Origin: Acidocella sp. | Lineage (GTDB): Bacteria > Pseudomonadota > Alphaproteobacteria > Acetobacterales > Acetobacteraceae | NCBI GenBank assembly: GCA_029077775.1 | Contig: JAQNCU010000027.1 | Location: 1-15,487 of the forward strand | DNA: 15,487 nucleotides | Direction of reading: 5' to 3' | Shown here: piece after piece, positions 7,373-15,487 of the stretch | How the letters are laid out: every line of letters begins with the position of its first letter | Numbering within the stretch: the stretch's first letter is position 1 | The notes under the pieces: model-generated | Databases searched by the model: none | What the model was told of the DNA's origin: nothing | Seen by the model: only the letters and a program-made list of their open reading frames with translations | Program-made: the position numbers and the translations under genes

Positions 7373-10300
7373 CTATTCCTCAATCACCCAGGACACGTTC
7401 ATTCGCACCACCTGCGCACTACCGGTTCTTAGCCGTACACGCGCGATCTCCCTTTCGGCTTCGGTCAAACTCAGGTTTTCCTTGGTGCCGCTGTCCACCA
7501 CCTTCTTACCGGCTTTTAGGGGCGGTTGCACTGCCTGGATTGGTTGTATCGGCAGGTTAGGCGGCGGCGCGGGTGATGCAGCCGGCGGCGTAAGCAGGTC
7601 AATGGCCTTGTCTCGTTCATTGAGCAAAACCGGTCCCATAACAGTTACATGCTGGTCGTTCTTCATCGCTTCAACCACACGCCCCAGCAGTGCCTTAGCC
7701 GCCCCGGCGCGGTCGTCCTGGAGGCTGCCCATACTCTCGAAAAGTTTCCACGGTGCCGCCGCCAGTGCTCCGACCACCGCATCTGCTGAGGCTAAGCTTG
7801 TTCCCATCGCAGCCTCGGATGTCGCGGGCTTCAAACGTGCCAACACCTCTACCACCGCCGCGGGTTTGGCCTCACGCACCGCCTCCAGCAATCCCAGCAC
7901 CGCCTCAGCCGTCTGATACCGCGCCGCCGTGTTCTTGTCTTCGGAAAAGTCCGCAAGATGCTGCGCGATATCATCCATGAGCCGTCGGCATGAGTCGATC
8001 TTCTGTTTGGCGCACCCCTGAATGTCATCCGCCAGCTTGGCCAGGTTTGAGGCATTGAGCAATGGTGATGACACAATTCCAAAAATGCGGCTGGCCCGTT
8101 CCACAGCGGCTGACCATGACGCTTCCGGCGGCAACTGCTGCTCCCGTAACTCCACTTCGTCAGGCAGGTTCATCAGAGTAGCGTCAAATGGTGCGCCATG
8201 GCGGAAGAAGCTGCGATTCGTCTGTGCCGCAAACACCAGAATAATCAAGTTGCCGCATTCCTTGGGCAGCCCCATGGCACGGGGTTCATCCATCCATTTC
8301 CGCAGTGCCTGAACGGTGATACTCCCGCCCGCTTCCGCCGCTTTCCGGGTGAAGTGGTCTTTCCACCGCTGCCCCAGCACAAAATGCGTCTCACCCTGTT
8401 CCCCCAGGTCCAGTGGCTCGGCAATCTGTTTGAGCAGGCCGCGGACGCTCCTCTCAACCAGCACCCGGCCACTTTTCTCGGAGACCGCCTTGAGCATCTC
8501 TTCATACACTTTGCGCAAGTGCAGGCTCTTGATCTCCGCACCAAAACTGGGATGCACGGGAAACTCAAAACTCAGTGCCTGTCCAAGCAGTTCTTCCAAA
8601 ACGCCTTTAAGGTTACTGGCCGCCGGCGGCTGCAGGTCGAGGCCGGGAAAAAGGGAGTTGTAGGTATTGGCCAGCGAATGCGAATCGTCAATGGATTTGC
8701 TCTGACTCCCACGGATGCCGTATGCCGCCTCAATATGCTGCTTCACCCGTTCCTCAAGCGAACTGCGCTGGTTTTCCAACAGGGTCCGGGCAATGGCCCG
8801 ATCCTGTGGCGAGAGAAATGCTGCATACCCATTGTAACGCTCGCCGGTCAGAATATGCTCAATGATCACCAAGCGGCTCAGATCACGCCGAGCAGCCTCA
8901 GAGAAGAATGCTGGCAGCCACACCAGCGTCCGCGTCCCACTGGGGTTGTTCTGTGTGTAAATCTGCAGCTTTCCATGATCATCGCGTGTGCTGTGGCCCG
9001 GCTCATCCAGCGGATAATCAACGATAAGCTTCCACGTCGGCGCGTTGGCCGTCAGGCTGGTTTCCGGCAGAGATCGCACATTGCCATAGATCACATCACA
9101 CTGGCGCGTCGTATTCCGCCATAAAAACTCGTAGGACAGGAACATCTGATCGACGTTCTCAATCTCCAGTTCCTTAAACATAATCTGGCGCACCATTCGT
9201 ACCTGATTGCCCAGATTGTCCTCGCGTTCTGCCGCCGAGATAATTGCTTCCGTATCCACACCACTAAGCTGAATTGAGATGGTCGGATTGAGGCTGTCGC
9301 GTTCAACCTTGATCTCGCCCACCTGGCTCGCCCAGTCTTTGACCTTCTGCAACACCAATACCGGCTCCCTGCCGGGGATCGGTGTGCGAATCGTGCCATG
9401 GTTCAGTGCGGCCAGACGGCTGGCGTTGAGGGACCGCAACGAATTCACTCCCGGCACCAACGCGGCCAGCAACAGCGTTTTTACCAAACGGTCATCGTTG
9501 ATGAAATTGATTCGTGCCTGGTCGTCGATCGGCCTGCCCAACAGTTCCTCGCGCCGCGCGCCATGCTGGGCTTCGAGCATGGGCAGGAGTTTTTCAAGAT
9601 AAAGCTTTCGCGCATTATCAAAATGAACCTTCATATCCTGGCTGAAGGCTTCATCGCCATGCGCCACGGCATCATACAAATCTCCCACCGGCACGATGTC
9701 CCCAACTTTCAGTGTTTCCTGCTGCTCCACCAGCAACTGCAGCATCACTTTCAACGCCGTGCGCTCGCGCTGCAACATGCTGGACGCGGCCACCAGCGTT
9801 TCCATCAGCGCCGGACTGAACGGATAAATGAGATGGAACATCTCCCGGCCATACTCATCGGTCAACAGCGTGTCCATGACCTCCTTTCGAATCCTGGCCG
9901 TTTCCTCAAATGCCGCATCCAGCTCCTGCCTGGCTGCTTGGCTGCGCGCTTTGAGCACGCGCTTGTTGGCGATCATGGGCAGGTTCCGGTCTTCCAGCTT
10001 GACCACCCCGAAACGCCCATCCGACCAATCCACTGAATCATCAAAGTTCAGCTTCTGCGCACCCGGCACGGTGTCGCCAATGAGCTTCCGCAGATCCCGT
10101 TGACGAGCCACGAAGCTCACGATGGGGATGGGGCGGTTGGCATTTTGCGATTCAACCAGCTTGACCAGCTTTTGCGTCTCATGGTGAATGAAGCTCAGGT
10201 CCGCTGCATGGCTGGCCAGCCACAGGATCAATTCGTCCAGGAATAAAATAAGCCCGTCATATCCCAGTGCCTGCGCATGCTGGGAGATCACCGCCAACCC

Positions 10301-11041
10301 CTTGTCCAAATCCAGATACGCCTCGTCCTGTCCGGCCGCCACATTGTGATAGCTGCGGAAAAAGGCCCCGATCAGATCGCCCACCAACCGCGTTCGCTCC
10401 CTTTCCCCCGGCGGTGCCGCAACCGCTGCATCGAAACGGGCACCCGTCCAACCCGCTGCCATGCTGCCCCAGCCGCCGCCGGCATTTTTAGTCTGATTTA
10501 ATTTCTGGAAGAAACCATCGTCCCCCATATCCGTCCGCAGACTGATGGCATCCTCAAAAAGACTTTCCGCCAGGTAAATTCCCGGAATCGGCGCATCGGG
10601 ATGCAGTTGCCGGACGTAATTGGCATACTGCCCAAGAATGCCCTGCTCCATGCTGCGGCTGCCGATCATGTGGAATGGCACCAGCAGGAACTTTTTTCCC
10701 CCGGTCCAGGCATTATGTTTAGCAACCACGGCGGCAAGTTCCGGGATCGCCCGTGCATCCGGGTTGTTCTGCAGCAGCAGATGCAGCACCGCCATAAAAT
10801 GGCTTTTGCCGCTGCCGAAGCTGCCATGCAGGTAACACGCCTTGCTTGCGGACGAATCCACAGCGCCCCTGATAAAACTCAGCGCCTGATCGAAGCATAC
10901 CGCGAGCTGCGGCGTGGCCACATAATTGCGCAGCGTGCCGACGGCATTCGCGCCCGTGACGCCGGCCGCCAGGTTCAAAACAAAGTCCCCTTTGTTGACC
11001 TGCGTGGGAAGTTCCAGAAGGTCTCGAATGTATCGGGTCAT
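7373..11041 (-). CDS. pglY: PglY, large BREX-2 P-loop ATPase
   Basis: PglY is the BREX type 2 counterpart of BrxC, a very large ATPase needed for phage resistance. The protein has 1222 residues, the usual size. It begins with RDLLELPTQV and GDFVLNLAAGV, typical of the family. Walker A GSFGSGKS is at 73-80, followed by HFMAVLHLLL; an AWTGGKKFLLVPFHMIGSRSM block is near 111-131; Walker B LILFLDE is at about 264-270. Nothing recognisable is seen in the long middle part. A proline-rich linker lies at about 1152-1175, before a conserved-looking tail with EREIARVRLRTG and VRMNVSWVIEE. The start is fixed: ATG 11041 is the first start codon after an in-frame TGA three codons upstream. The ribosome-binding site is weak (GAAAG). 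The start codon lies within the palindrome GGTCATGACC (11036-11045). A gap of 32 bases separates it from the DUF4276 gene. Confidence 0.95.
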   Translation of the reverse strand: MTRYIRDLLELPTQVNKGDFVLNLAAGVTGANAVGTLRNYVATPQLAVCFDQALSFIRGAVDSSASKACYLHGSFGSGKSHFMAVLHLLLQNNPDARAIPELAAVVAKHNAWTGGKKFLLVPFHMIGSRSMEQGILGQYANYVRQLHPDAPIPGIYLAESLFEDAISLRTDMGDDGFFQKLNQTKNAGGGWGSMAAGWTGARFDAAVAAPPGERERTRLVGDLIGAFFRSYHNVAAGQDEAYLDLDKGLAVISQHAQALGYDGLILFLDELILWLASHAADLSFIHHETQKLVKLVESQNANRPIPIVSFVARQRDLRKLIGDTVPGAQKLNFDDSVDWSDGRFGVVKLEDRNLPMIANKRVLKARSQAARQELDAAFEETARIRKEVMDTLLTDEYGREMFHLIYPFSPALMETLVAASSMLQRERTALKVMLQLLVEQQETLKVGDIVPVGDLYDAVAHGDEAFSQDMKVHFDNARKLYLEKLLPMLEAQHGARREELLGRPIDDQARINFINDDRLVKTLLLAALVPGVNSLRSLNASRLAALNHGTIRTPIPGREPVLVLQKVKDWASQVGEIKVERDSLNPTISIQLSGVDTEAIISAAEREDNLGNQVRMVRQIMFKELEIENVDQMFLSYEFLWRNTTRQCDVIYGNVRSLPETSLTANAPTWKLIVDYPLDEPGHSTRDDHGKLQIYTQNNPSGTRTLVWLPAFFSEAARRDLSRLVIIEHILTGERYNGYAAFLSPQDRAIARTLLENQRSSLEERVKQHIEAAYGIRGSQSKSIDDSHSLANTYNSLFPGLDLQPPAASNLKGVLEELLGQALSFEFPVHPSFGAEIKSLHLRKVYEEMLKAVSEKSGRVLVERSVRGLLKQIAEPLDLGEQGETHFVLGQRWKDHFTRKAAEAGGSITVQALRKWMDEPRAMGLPKECGNLIILVFAAQTNRSFFRHGAPFDATLMNLPDEVELREQQLPPEASWSAAVERASRIFGIVSSPLLNASNLAKLADDIQGCAKQKIDSCRRLMDDIAQHLADFSEDKNTAARYQTAEAVLGLLEAVREAKPAAVVEVLARLKPATSEAAMGTSLASADAVVGALAAAPWKLFESMGSLQDDRAGAAKALLGRVVEAMKNDQHVTVMGPVLLNERDKAIDLLTPPAASPAPPPNLPIQPIQAVQPPLKAGKKVVDSGTKENLSLTEAEREIARVRLRTGSAQVVRMNVSWVIEE

Positions 11042-11049
11042 GACCGGTC
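11036..11049. promoter_or_regulatory. Palindromes over the pglY start codon
   Basis: The perfect 10-base palindrome GGTCATGACC (11036-11045) contains the pglY ATG (11039-11041 on the minus strand). It overlaps a second perfect palindrome, GACCGGTC (11042-11049), in the only sizeable gap of the operon. It could be an operator, or a structure limiting pglY translation, or chance. There is no supporting evidence beyond the symmetry and the position. Confidence 0.25.
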
Positions 11050-11073
11050 ACTTTCTAAATTCGACATTTCTAT

Positions 11074-11712
11074 TCACTGCAATCTTGCCAATCCCGCATC
11101 CTTTGCGAGGCGCAACATCTCATCAAGCAGCGCCTTGAGCGCCGGGCATTTGTCGTAGGCAACCTCCGGGTTGAGCTTAGCGAAAAGCTGGCTTCCATAG
11201 ACCACCTTCTTGTAAGACCTTCCCTTGGTCTGCCGGTAGAGGTTATCGAGAAGAACCGCCGGTGGCTGATCAAAATTAACCGTTTCCGGCTTGCTGACCT
11301 TGCCGGGCAGCCGTTCGCCTATTTCTGCTGGAAATAGCTTTGGCTCGCTGAGCAGCCACGCCTCGGTTTTGTGAATCGCAAAAAAATGCCTGAATTTGTG
11401 GTGTCCCACTTGTTTCTCAAAATGTGCCTTCCCCCAGTTGCACCGCTCGCCTGCGGTCTGCTTATCGCGCGGATAAATAGTTGGTCCATAGAGATCCAGC
11501 AGCGATATGACCGCGATTACCTCTCCGCTGTTCGCCCCTGCCAGATACAGGTGCGCCTTTTTCTGCATATCGGCCACCAGTTCCGGCCAGCCTTCGAACC
11601 GAACGGACTTGATGCCGACAGGCTCCCGCAGCCGGGCATCAAGCCAGCGCTTCAGGAAGGCCGGCACAGCCTTGTGCTCGGTGTGCCCCTCAACAAACCG
11701 AATAAACTTCAT
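11074..11712 (-). CDS. DUF4276 family protein, Toprim-like
   Basis: A 212-residue protein that I recognise as DUF4276. This family has a Toprim-like fold related to the catalytic part of OLD-type and topoisomerase/primase enzymes, and is often paired with an AAA ATPase. Visible features: the N-terminal strand ending in FVEGHTE with E8 and E12 as candidate acidic ligands, VISLLDLYG with D73, and the family-typical histidine/acid block HKTEAWLL (H114, E117). A metal-dependent nuclease role is an inference from the family, not shown by the sequence. The ATG overlaps the stop of the upstream ATPase gene (ATGA at 11709-11712), with GGAGAG as ribosome-binding sequence. The tight coupling implies a 1:1 partner of that ATPase. 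It is not a standard BREX-2 core component. Confidence 0.8.
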   Translation of the reverse strand: MKFIRFVEGHTEHKAVPAFLKRWLDARLREPVGIKSVRFEGWPELVADMQKKAHLYLAGANSGEVIAVISLLDLYGPTIYPRDKQTAGERCNWGKAHFEKQVGHHKFRHFFAIHKTEAWLLSEPKLFPAEIGERLPGKVSKPETVNFDQPPAVLLDNLYRQTKGRSYKKVVYGSQLFAKLNPEVAYDKCPALKALLDEMLRLAKDAGLARLQ

Positions 11713-12905
11713 GCCAGGCTCTCCAGTTCGCCGGATTTAAATAGCGCCCCCAGCGAATATCCCTTGAGCCATTCGCGCAGAACCTCGTCCGCAAGCACGT
11801 TCAGGACTGTTTGACCATCCTGCCGCAGCGCCACGGTCGTTTTGGTGGTATTGACCTTGAACGCATCGAGAAGCTGCGGAGAATGGGTCGTGAGAATAAC
11901 CTGCGACCGCTGTGCGGCATCCACCGCGTACTCGGCTACTATTGGCAGCATCGAAGGGTGCAGGCCGGTTTCCGGCTCGTCGATCGCAATCAGCGGTGCC
12001 GCATCCGGGCTGGCCAATACCGTCAACAGAAATAAAAACCGCAGCGTACCGTCGGAAAGGTCCGCCGCCGATTGCTCCCGCTTCAGGCTCTTCCAGCGCA
12101 CGCGGAGCTGAATACGCTGATCGGCGGCGGGCGGGAAAACAAGTTCCTCAAAATCGTCGCCGAAGGCCGCATTCATCGCGGCGTTGATCTCCTGCTTGAA
12201 TTCCCGGTCTCCGGTATAAAGCGTATGCAGCACACTGATGAGATTTTGCCCATCCGGATCCACCCGCTTTTCGCTGCGTGCCACCACCGCCTGCCGAATC
12301 GGCGAATCCTGATTCACATGCAGGTCTTGATACACCGACCAGGCCGCCATCTCGCGCCGATAGGGTGGAATTAGTTTATTATAGCCAAATGGACCTTTGG
12401 CCATCGAGAGCAGCGTTTCTTCCTCCGAAAGCAACTCCTCCGGAGCCACCAGACAAAGGTCCTTTTCATCAAAGATATAAGCTTTTTGTCCCTGGCGATC
12501 AATGAGTTTGAATGGGGCAGATTTCTTTCCCGTTTTCACGCGATGATAATTACCCAGTATTTCCTGCTCAACACGGTATCGGCTGGATTTGCCAACTTGA
12601 GCGAGCGTGGTCATGTAAGTGAGGCTCTCACGCGACGGATTTCGCCATTGCTCAACGGGCGAGCAGTCAAGACGCCATTCGATTTCCGTCGCTTTGCCAT
12701 CCCACAGCAGCGGATCCATGCCTCCCAGAGACTGTATATGCTTGCCAAGCGAACCCTGCGCTGCAATGCAGACCAGCTCAAGAAAGCGCAGCAGATTGGA
12801 CTTGCCCGAGCCATTCGGGCCAATAACTACATTCAGGTCGCCCGGTTTCCAGATGACATCTTTAAGGGAACGGAACCCCCGCACATTGAGTTCAAGGATT
12901 TTCAT
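11709..12905 (-). CDS. RecF/OLD-like AAA family ATPase (AAA_21 type)
   Basis: A 398-residue ABC/SMC-type ATPase of the RecF- and OLD-like class. The N-terminus LELNVRGFRSL is followed by Walker A GPNGSGKS at 29-36. The signature-like LSDGTLR is at 283-289, Walker B LIAIDE with PETGLHP at about 305-317, and the switch histidine in TTHSPQLLD near 341. The closing KGYSLGALFKSGEL is typical of this predicted-ATPase group. Such proteins bind DNA ends or other proteins and commonly control a partner nuclease; here the partner is the overlapping DUF4276 gene. The start ATG 12905 has GGAGAA seven bases upstream. Its ATGA overlaps a TGA at 12902-12904 that is in frame with pglX, suggesting past or present coupling to pglX. 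Its presence inside a BREX-2 operon is unusual compared with the textbook gene set. Confidence 0.88.
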   Translation of the reverse strand: MKILELNVRGFRSLKDVIWKPGDLNVVIGPNGSGKSNLLRFLELVCIAAQGSLGKHIQSLGGMDPLLWDGKATEIEWRLDCSPVEQWRNPSRESLTYMTTLAQVGKSSRYRVEQEILGNYHRVKTGKKSAPFKLIDRQGQKAYIFDEKDLCLVAPEELLSEEETLLSMAKGPFGYNKLIPPYRREMAAWSVYQDLHVNQDSPIRQAVVARSEKRVDPDGQNLISVLHTLYTGDREFKQEINAAMNAAFGDDFEELVFPPAADQRIQLRVRWKSLKREQSAADLSDGTLRFLFLLTVLASPDAAPLIAIDEPETGLHPSMLPIVAEYAVDAAQRSQVILTTHSPQLLDAFKVNTTKTTVALRQDGQTVLNVLADEVLREWLKGYSLGALFKSGELESLA

Positions 12906-12991
12906 AAAGGTTCTCCATGGTTACCCTGATCGCCGGCCTCCAGCACGCGGGTATCAGGTTGCTCGGTCTTCTTGCTGCGGCCCCGCAGCTT
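12902..12991 (-). other. In-frame continuation of pglX after its TAG
   Basis: After the TAG at 12992-12994 the pglX frame stays open for 29 sense codons, starting KLRGRSKKTEQPD, then reaches a TGA at 12902-12904 that overlaps the ATG of the next gene as ATGA. From memory of the family, BREX-2 PglX proteins often continue past the WxPP-like motif with a basic tail. The segment may therefore be the original C-terminus cut off by a late nonsense mutation. It also contains the ribosome-binding sequence of the ATPase gene (GGAGAA). Confidence 0.45.
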
Positions 12992-15487
12992 CTACGGTGG
13001 CGACCACGCCATGACGTCCTGGACACTTTTGCCCATCGCCCTGGCCTCCTCAGCCACATAGCCCTCGAAATAATCACCCATACGAGTTGCATATTTCGGA
13101 TCCAGCTCATTATGCCACTGCTTGAGCCATGGAACCAGTTGGCCGATGGCGGCCAGCAGCGGTACCAGTTTTCGGCCTTCATTTTCCTTGGCCAGCTCAT
13201 AACGCTCCGCAATGGCGCGGGCCATTTGAAGGTGATCATAGCCGGCCCACGCGACGACCAATGTGCCGTCTTCACCTTCGCAGTTGGGAAAGCTCACCCA
13301 GCGTTCCTTGGGTACGTCCAGTTTACCACGCAAACGCCACATTGCTCCGGAAAGAAAATCGGCGCTGGTGTATTTGGGCGGCACTGGAATATCACCGACG
13401 GCGGCCCTCTTTGCCCTTTTGGCGGCGTCATGCACAGGCTTGAGGATAATTTCGCTGGCCAAGTTCAACTGTTGGCGGACCGCATCGGCGACATAGCCAG
13501 CCGCGCCGGCTGCCTCATGCAATACCACCGGCTTGGCTTGTTCATCTATTTGCAGCGCCATCACCCGCGGGCGGAGGGCCTCCTCGGCCTGGCCTGCGGC
13601 GATACTCTTTAACCAATCAACCTCGAACAGGCTCTCCACCGCATCTTCCAATCGCTGAAGTTCCCAAGTGCGCTCCCATGCCCGGCGCTTATCCATCGCG
13701 GCCGGCTTGTAGCGCAGCACCGGCAGAGCCGGCACGCTTTCGGCGGCTACCAGTTCACCCACCAAGGTCCCCACATCAAAATCCATGCGCCCGGTGAATA
13801 CCTCCGCCACCTGCATAAAATCTTTATCCGCCCGGGCCAGGTCGGCAATTCTCGCTAGGCTCGTTAACGCGGGCTGGTGCAGATCGGCATGCGCGGTAAT
13901 TTGCTGTCTCTCATTCATGCGGCCATCGAGATCAAAAAGGGCCTCCAAGCGGTCCAATAACCACCCGCGCAAGGCCTGTTCCTGCTGCTGATCCCATGCT
14001 TCGGTGTTCCATCGGCGTTTGAATTCGGGGCGTTCAATCAGGGCGATGCTGGCATTACTCTCAATGATGTCCAGGCGCTGTTGGACAATGGCCCGGTACT
14101 CCGGCGGCCAATCGGTGGGAATTGCGGTCATGGGGGTGGAATTGTGGCGGGTGAACCAGGCGGATTGCTCTTCCCCGGAGGCGATGGCACGGGCGAGGAT
14201 GATTTCAAAGGCCCTTTGGCCAAGCTGTATCTCCGGCGGATGCTGGCAGCGCGGTGAATCTTCCAACAAGCCATAAAGGCGGTAACATTCCCAATCCAAT
14301 TCCTCCTGCAGCGCGATCATCTGGCCGAGAGTGGAAATAAATTTCTCGTGCTGTTCAGCCAGAATGGACGCCGATGGAATGTATCGGCGGGTGATGGCAT
14401 CGGGGCGATGGGAAGCAAGTTCCTGCGCCAGAGAATCAATCTGGCGGGCCAAAGCAAGCGGCCGGCCATTGGGCAGTGGGAACGCCTCTAATTGCGTCGC
14501 GCTAAATTCGTAAGTGTTGAATGCCGGATCACCCGTAGTGCGGGCACCGTGCTGATCGGTCGAATCCCCCTTATTGTGAGCAATCTGCTTCACCCAGAAG
14601 CATGCGACCGAGCTGTTGAGCACGCCGAGGAGACCGAGGTGGTCATCTTCGGTTGCCCCGGCAGGCAACTTGATGACGGGGGCCGAGCGGCTGAACACCC
14701 TCCACCGCGGTCTAACACAAAATGGTTGTGCGTGGCGACGAAGGCGAAGGCTATGGAAAGACGAATGTGGTAGCGCTCTGGGATCCACCTGTACCAGGAC
14801 CACCATTCCTCTCCGAGATCCTTGCGTGTGCGGCGGGCAAAGGAAATCATCCCCTCCGAGCAAGGCCGAAACGGCCAGACGCGTTTGTACCAACCCGCGC
14901 CGGGAACGGAAGGAATGAGATCATGGCCTGGGCCGTACGGGGCGAACGCCCCCTCACCCGCCAAGGTTCCCCAGTCGCGTGTTTGCTCTCCGATGCACAT
15001 CTCCCTTACCAGGGCACGCTCGGTGCGGAACCTCAGCATGGACTGCTCGGGGGCGACGAATATCTCGTCAATGCCCGCAAAGCTGGCCGGACCTATGGAG
15101 GTGGCTTCCGCGTGGATGTAAGAAACAGCCGATGATCGCAGCTCGGCCGCCAGCTCCGCCGCGCCGCCGCCACCGATGGACCAGGGGTATTGGGCAAATT
15201 GCGAGCGTAGGGTGTCATTGACGCTTACAAATTCGCTCTGGCTGCCGGCGCGGTCAATTTGATCCAAAATTGCCGACCACACTTTTCCTGTGGCGGGATC
15301 AGCCGGGGTGCTGGGTTCACCCCGAATGCCCAGAACGGCACGGATGGTGAGAGCCACTGGTGGGCGGTGGCGGCCAAAGAGAATCACTGTGGGTGTGCCG
15401 TGGCCGGGAATGTAGGCACCGCTGGTGTCAATCATGTGGCTGAGATCTATTTTGGGGAGATACTGTTCGATTAATTTTTTGCCAAAT
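12992..15487 (-). pseudogene. pglX: PglX, BREX-2 adenine-specific DNA methyltransferase, 5' partial and frameshifted
   Basis: PglX is the SAM-dependent N6-adenine methyltransferase that marks host DNA in BREX/Pgl. About 830 residues are visible of a protein usually near 1200; the N-terminal part with the NPPY catalytic motif lies beyond 15487. The frame is open from the window edge (FGKKLIEQYLPKIDLSHMID), then DTSGAYIPGHGTP and VILFGR, a hallmark of BREX-2 PglX. It continues to FVLDRGG near 14704, where the frame changes by one base (lesion within 14698-14703). Downstream VFSRSAPVIKLP, LLGVLNSSVACFWVKQ and AHNKGD continue the same protein in the second frame. The C-terminus has VPPKYTSADFL, WAGYDHLQMARA and VPWLKQWHNE, and ends MAWSPP at a TAG (12992-12994). 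Apart from one base the two halves match one protein, so this is a recent mutation, a phase-off state or a sequencing error. A start codon at 14893 is internal and irrelevant. Confidence 0.88.

Noticed and set aside
8198..9124. Long plus-strand reading frame of 308 residues
   Set aside because: It is antisense to pglY, whose frame matches a known family over its whole length; the composition is that of a shadow frame.
12892..13275. 127-residue minus-strand frame ending near the ATPase start
   Set aside because: It overlaps the PglX C-terminus in another frame, has no motif, and runs into the ATPase start.
12992..14893. A separate 633-residue gene starting at ATG 14893
   Set aside because: Residues before about position 14701 in this frame are nonsense relative to PglX, while the other frame carries the true PglX sequence there. 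The two frames are one gene broken by a frameshift.

Overview
The window holds the 3' part of a minus-strand phage-defence operon that I read as a BREX type 2 (Pgl) system. It runs tail-to-tail into the 3' end of the housekeeping gene queA. The DNA is moderately GC-rich, with long, tightly packed genes. Organism assignment is weak. The codon use and GC-rich coding suggest a Gram-negative-like environmental bacterium. The short GCATT-type repeats in the intergenic DNA remind me of Planctomycetota/Verrucomicrobiota-type genomes, but that is only an impression.

Layout by position: (1) 2-589, plus strand: the C-terminal 195 residues of QueA, the queuosine tRNA-modification enzyme. (2) 590-1254: about 665 bp with no credible gene but with several hairpins, a 19-bp tandem repeat, a 7-bp tandem repeat and a larger inverted repeat. 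(3) 1255-15487, minus strand, in transcription order from right to left: pglX (5' end outside the window, one frameshift, one late in-frame stop), a RecF/OLD-like AAA ATPase, a DUF4276 Toprim-like protein, pglY, pglZ, brxD and brxHI. Gene joints are ATGA overlaps or a few bases. The only larger gap is 32 bp, before pglY.

How the genes fit together: in BREX-2, PglX is the adenine methyltransferase that marks self DNA. PglY is the large P-loop ATPase (BrxC counterpart) and PglZ is the alkaline-phosphatase-fold protein. BrxD (ATPase) and BrxHI (Lhr-like helicase) are the usual accessory members. PglW, the BREX-2 kinase, is not in the window. If present it would lie upstream of pglX, beyond position 15487.

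The most interesting points are two. First, a two-gene ATPase plus Toprim-like nuclease-type cassette sits inside the operon between pglX and pglY and appears translationally coupled to pglX. Second, pglX is interrupted by a one-base frameshift in a short G-rich stretch. That could be real inactivation, phase variation or a sequencing error. pglX also has a TAG 29 codons before a stop that overlaps the next start codon.
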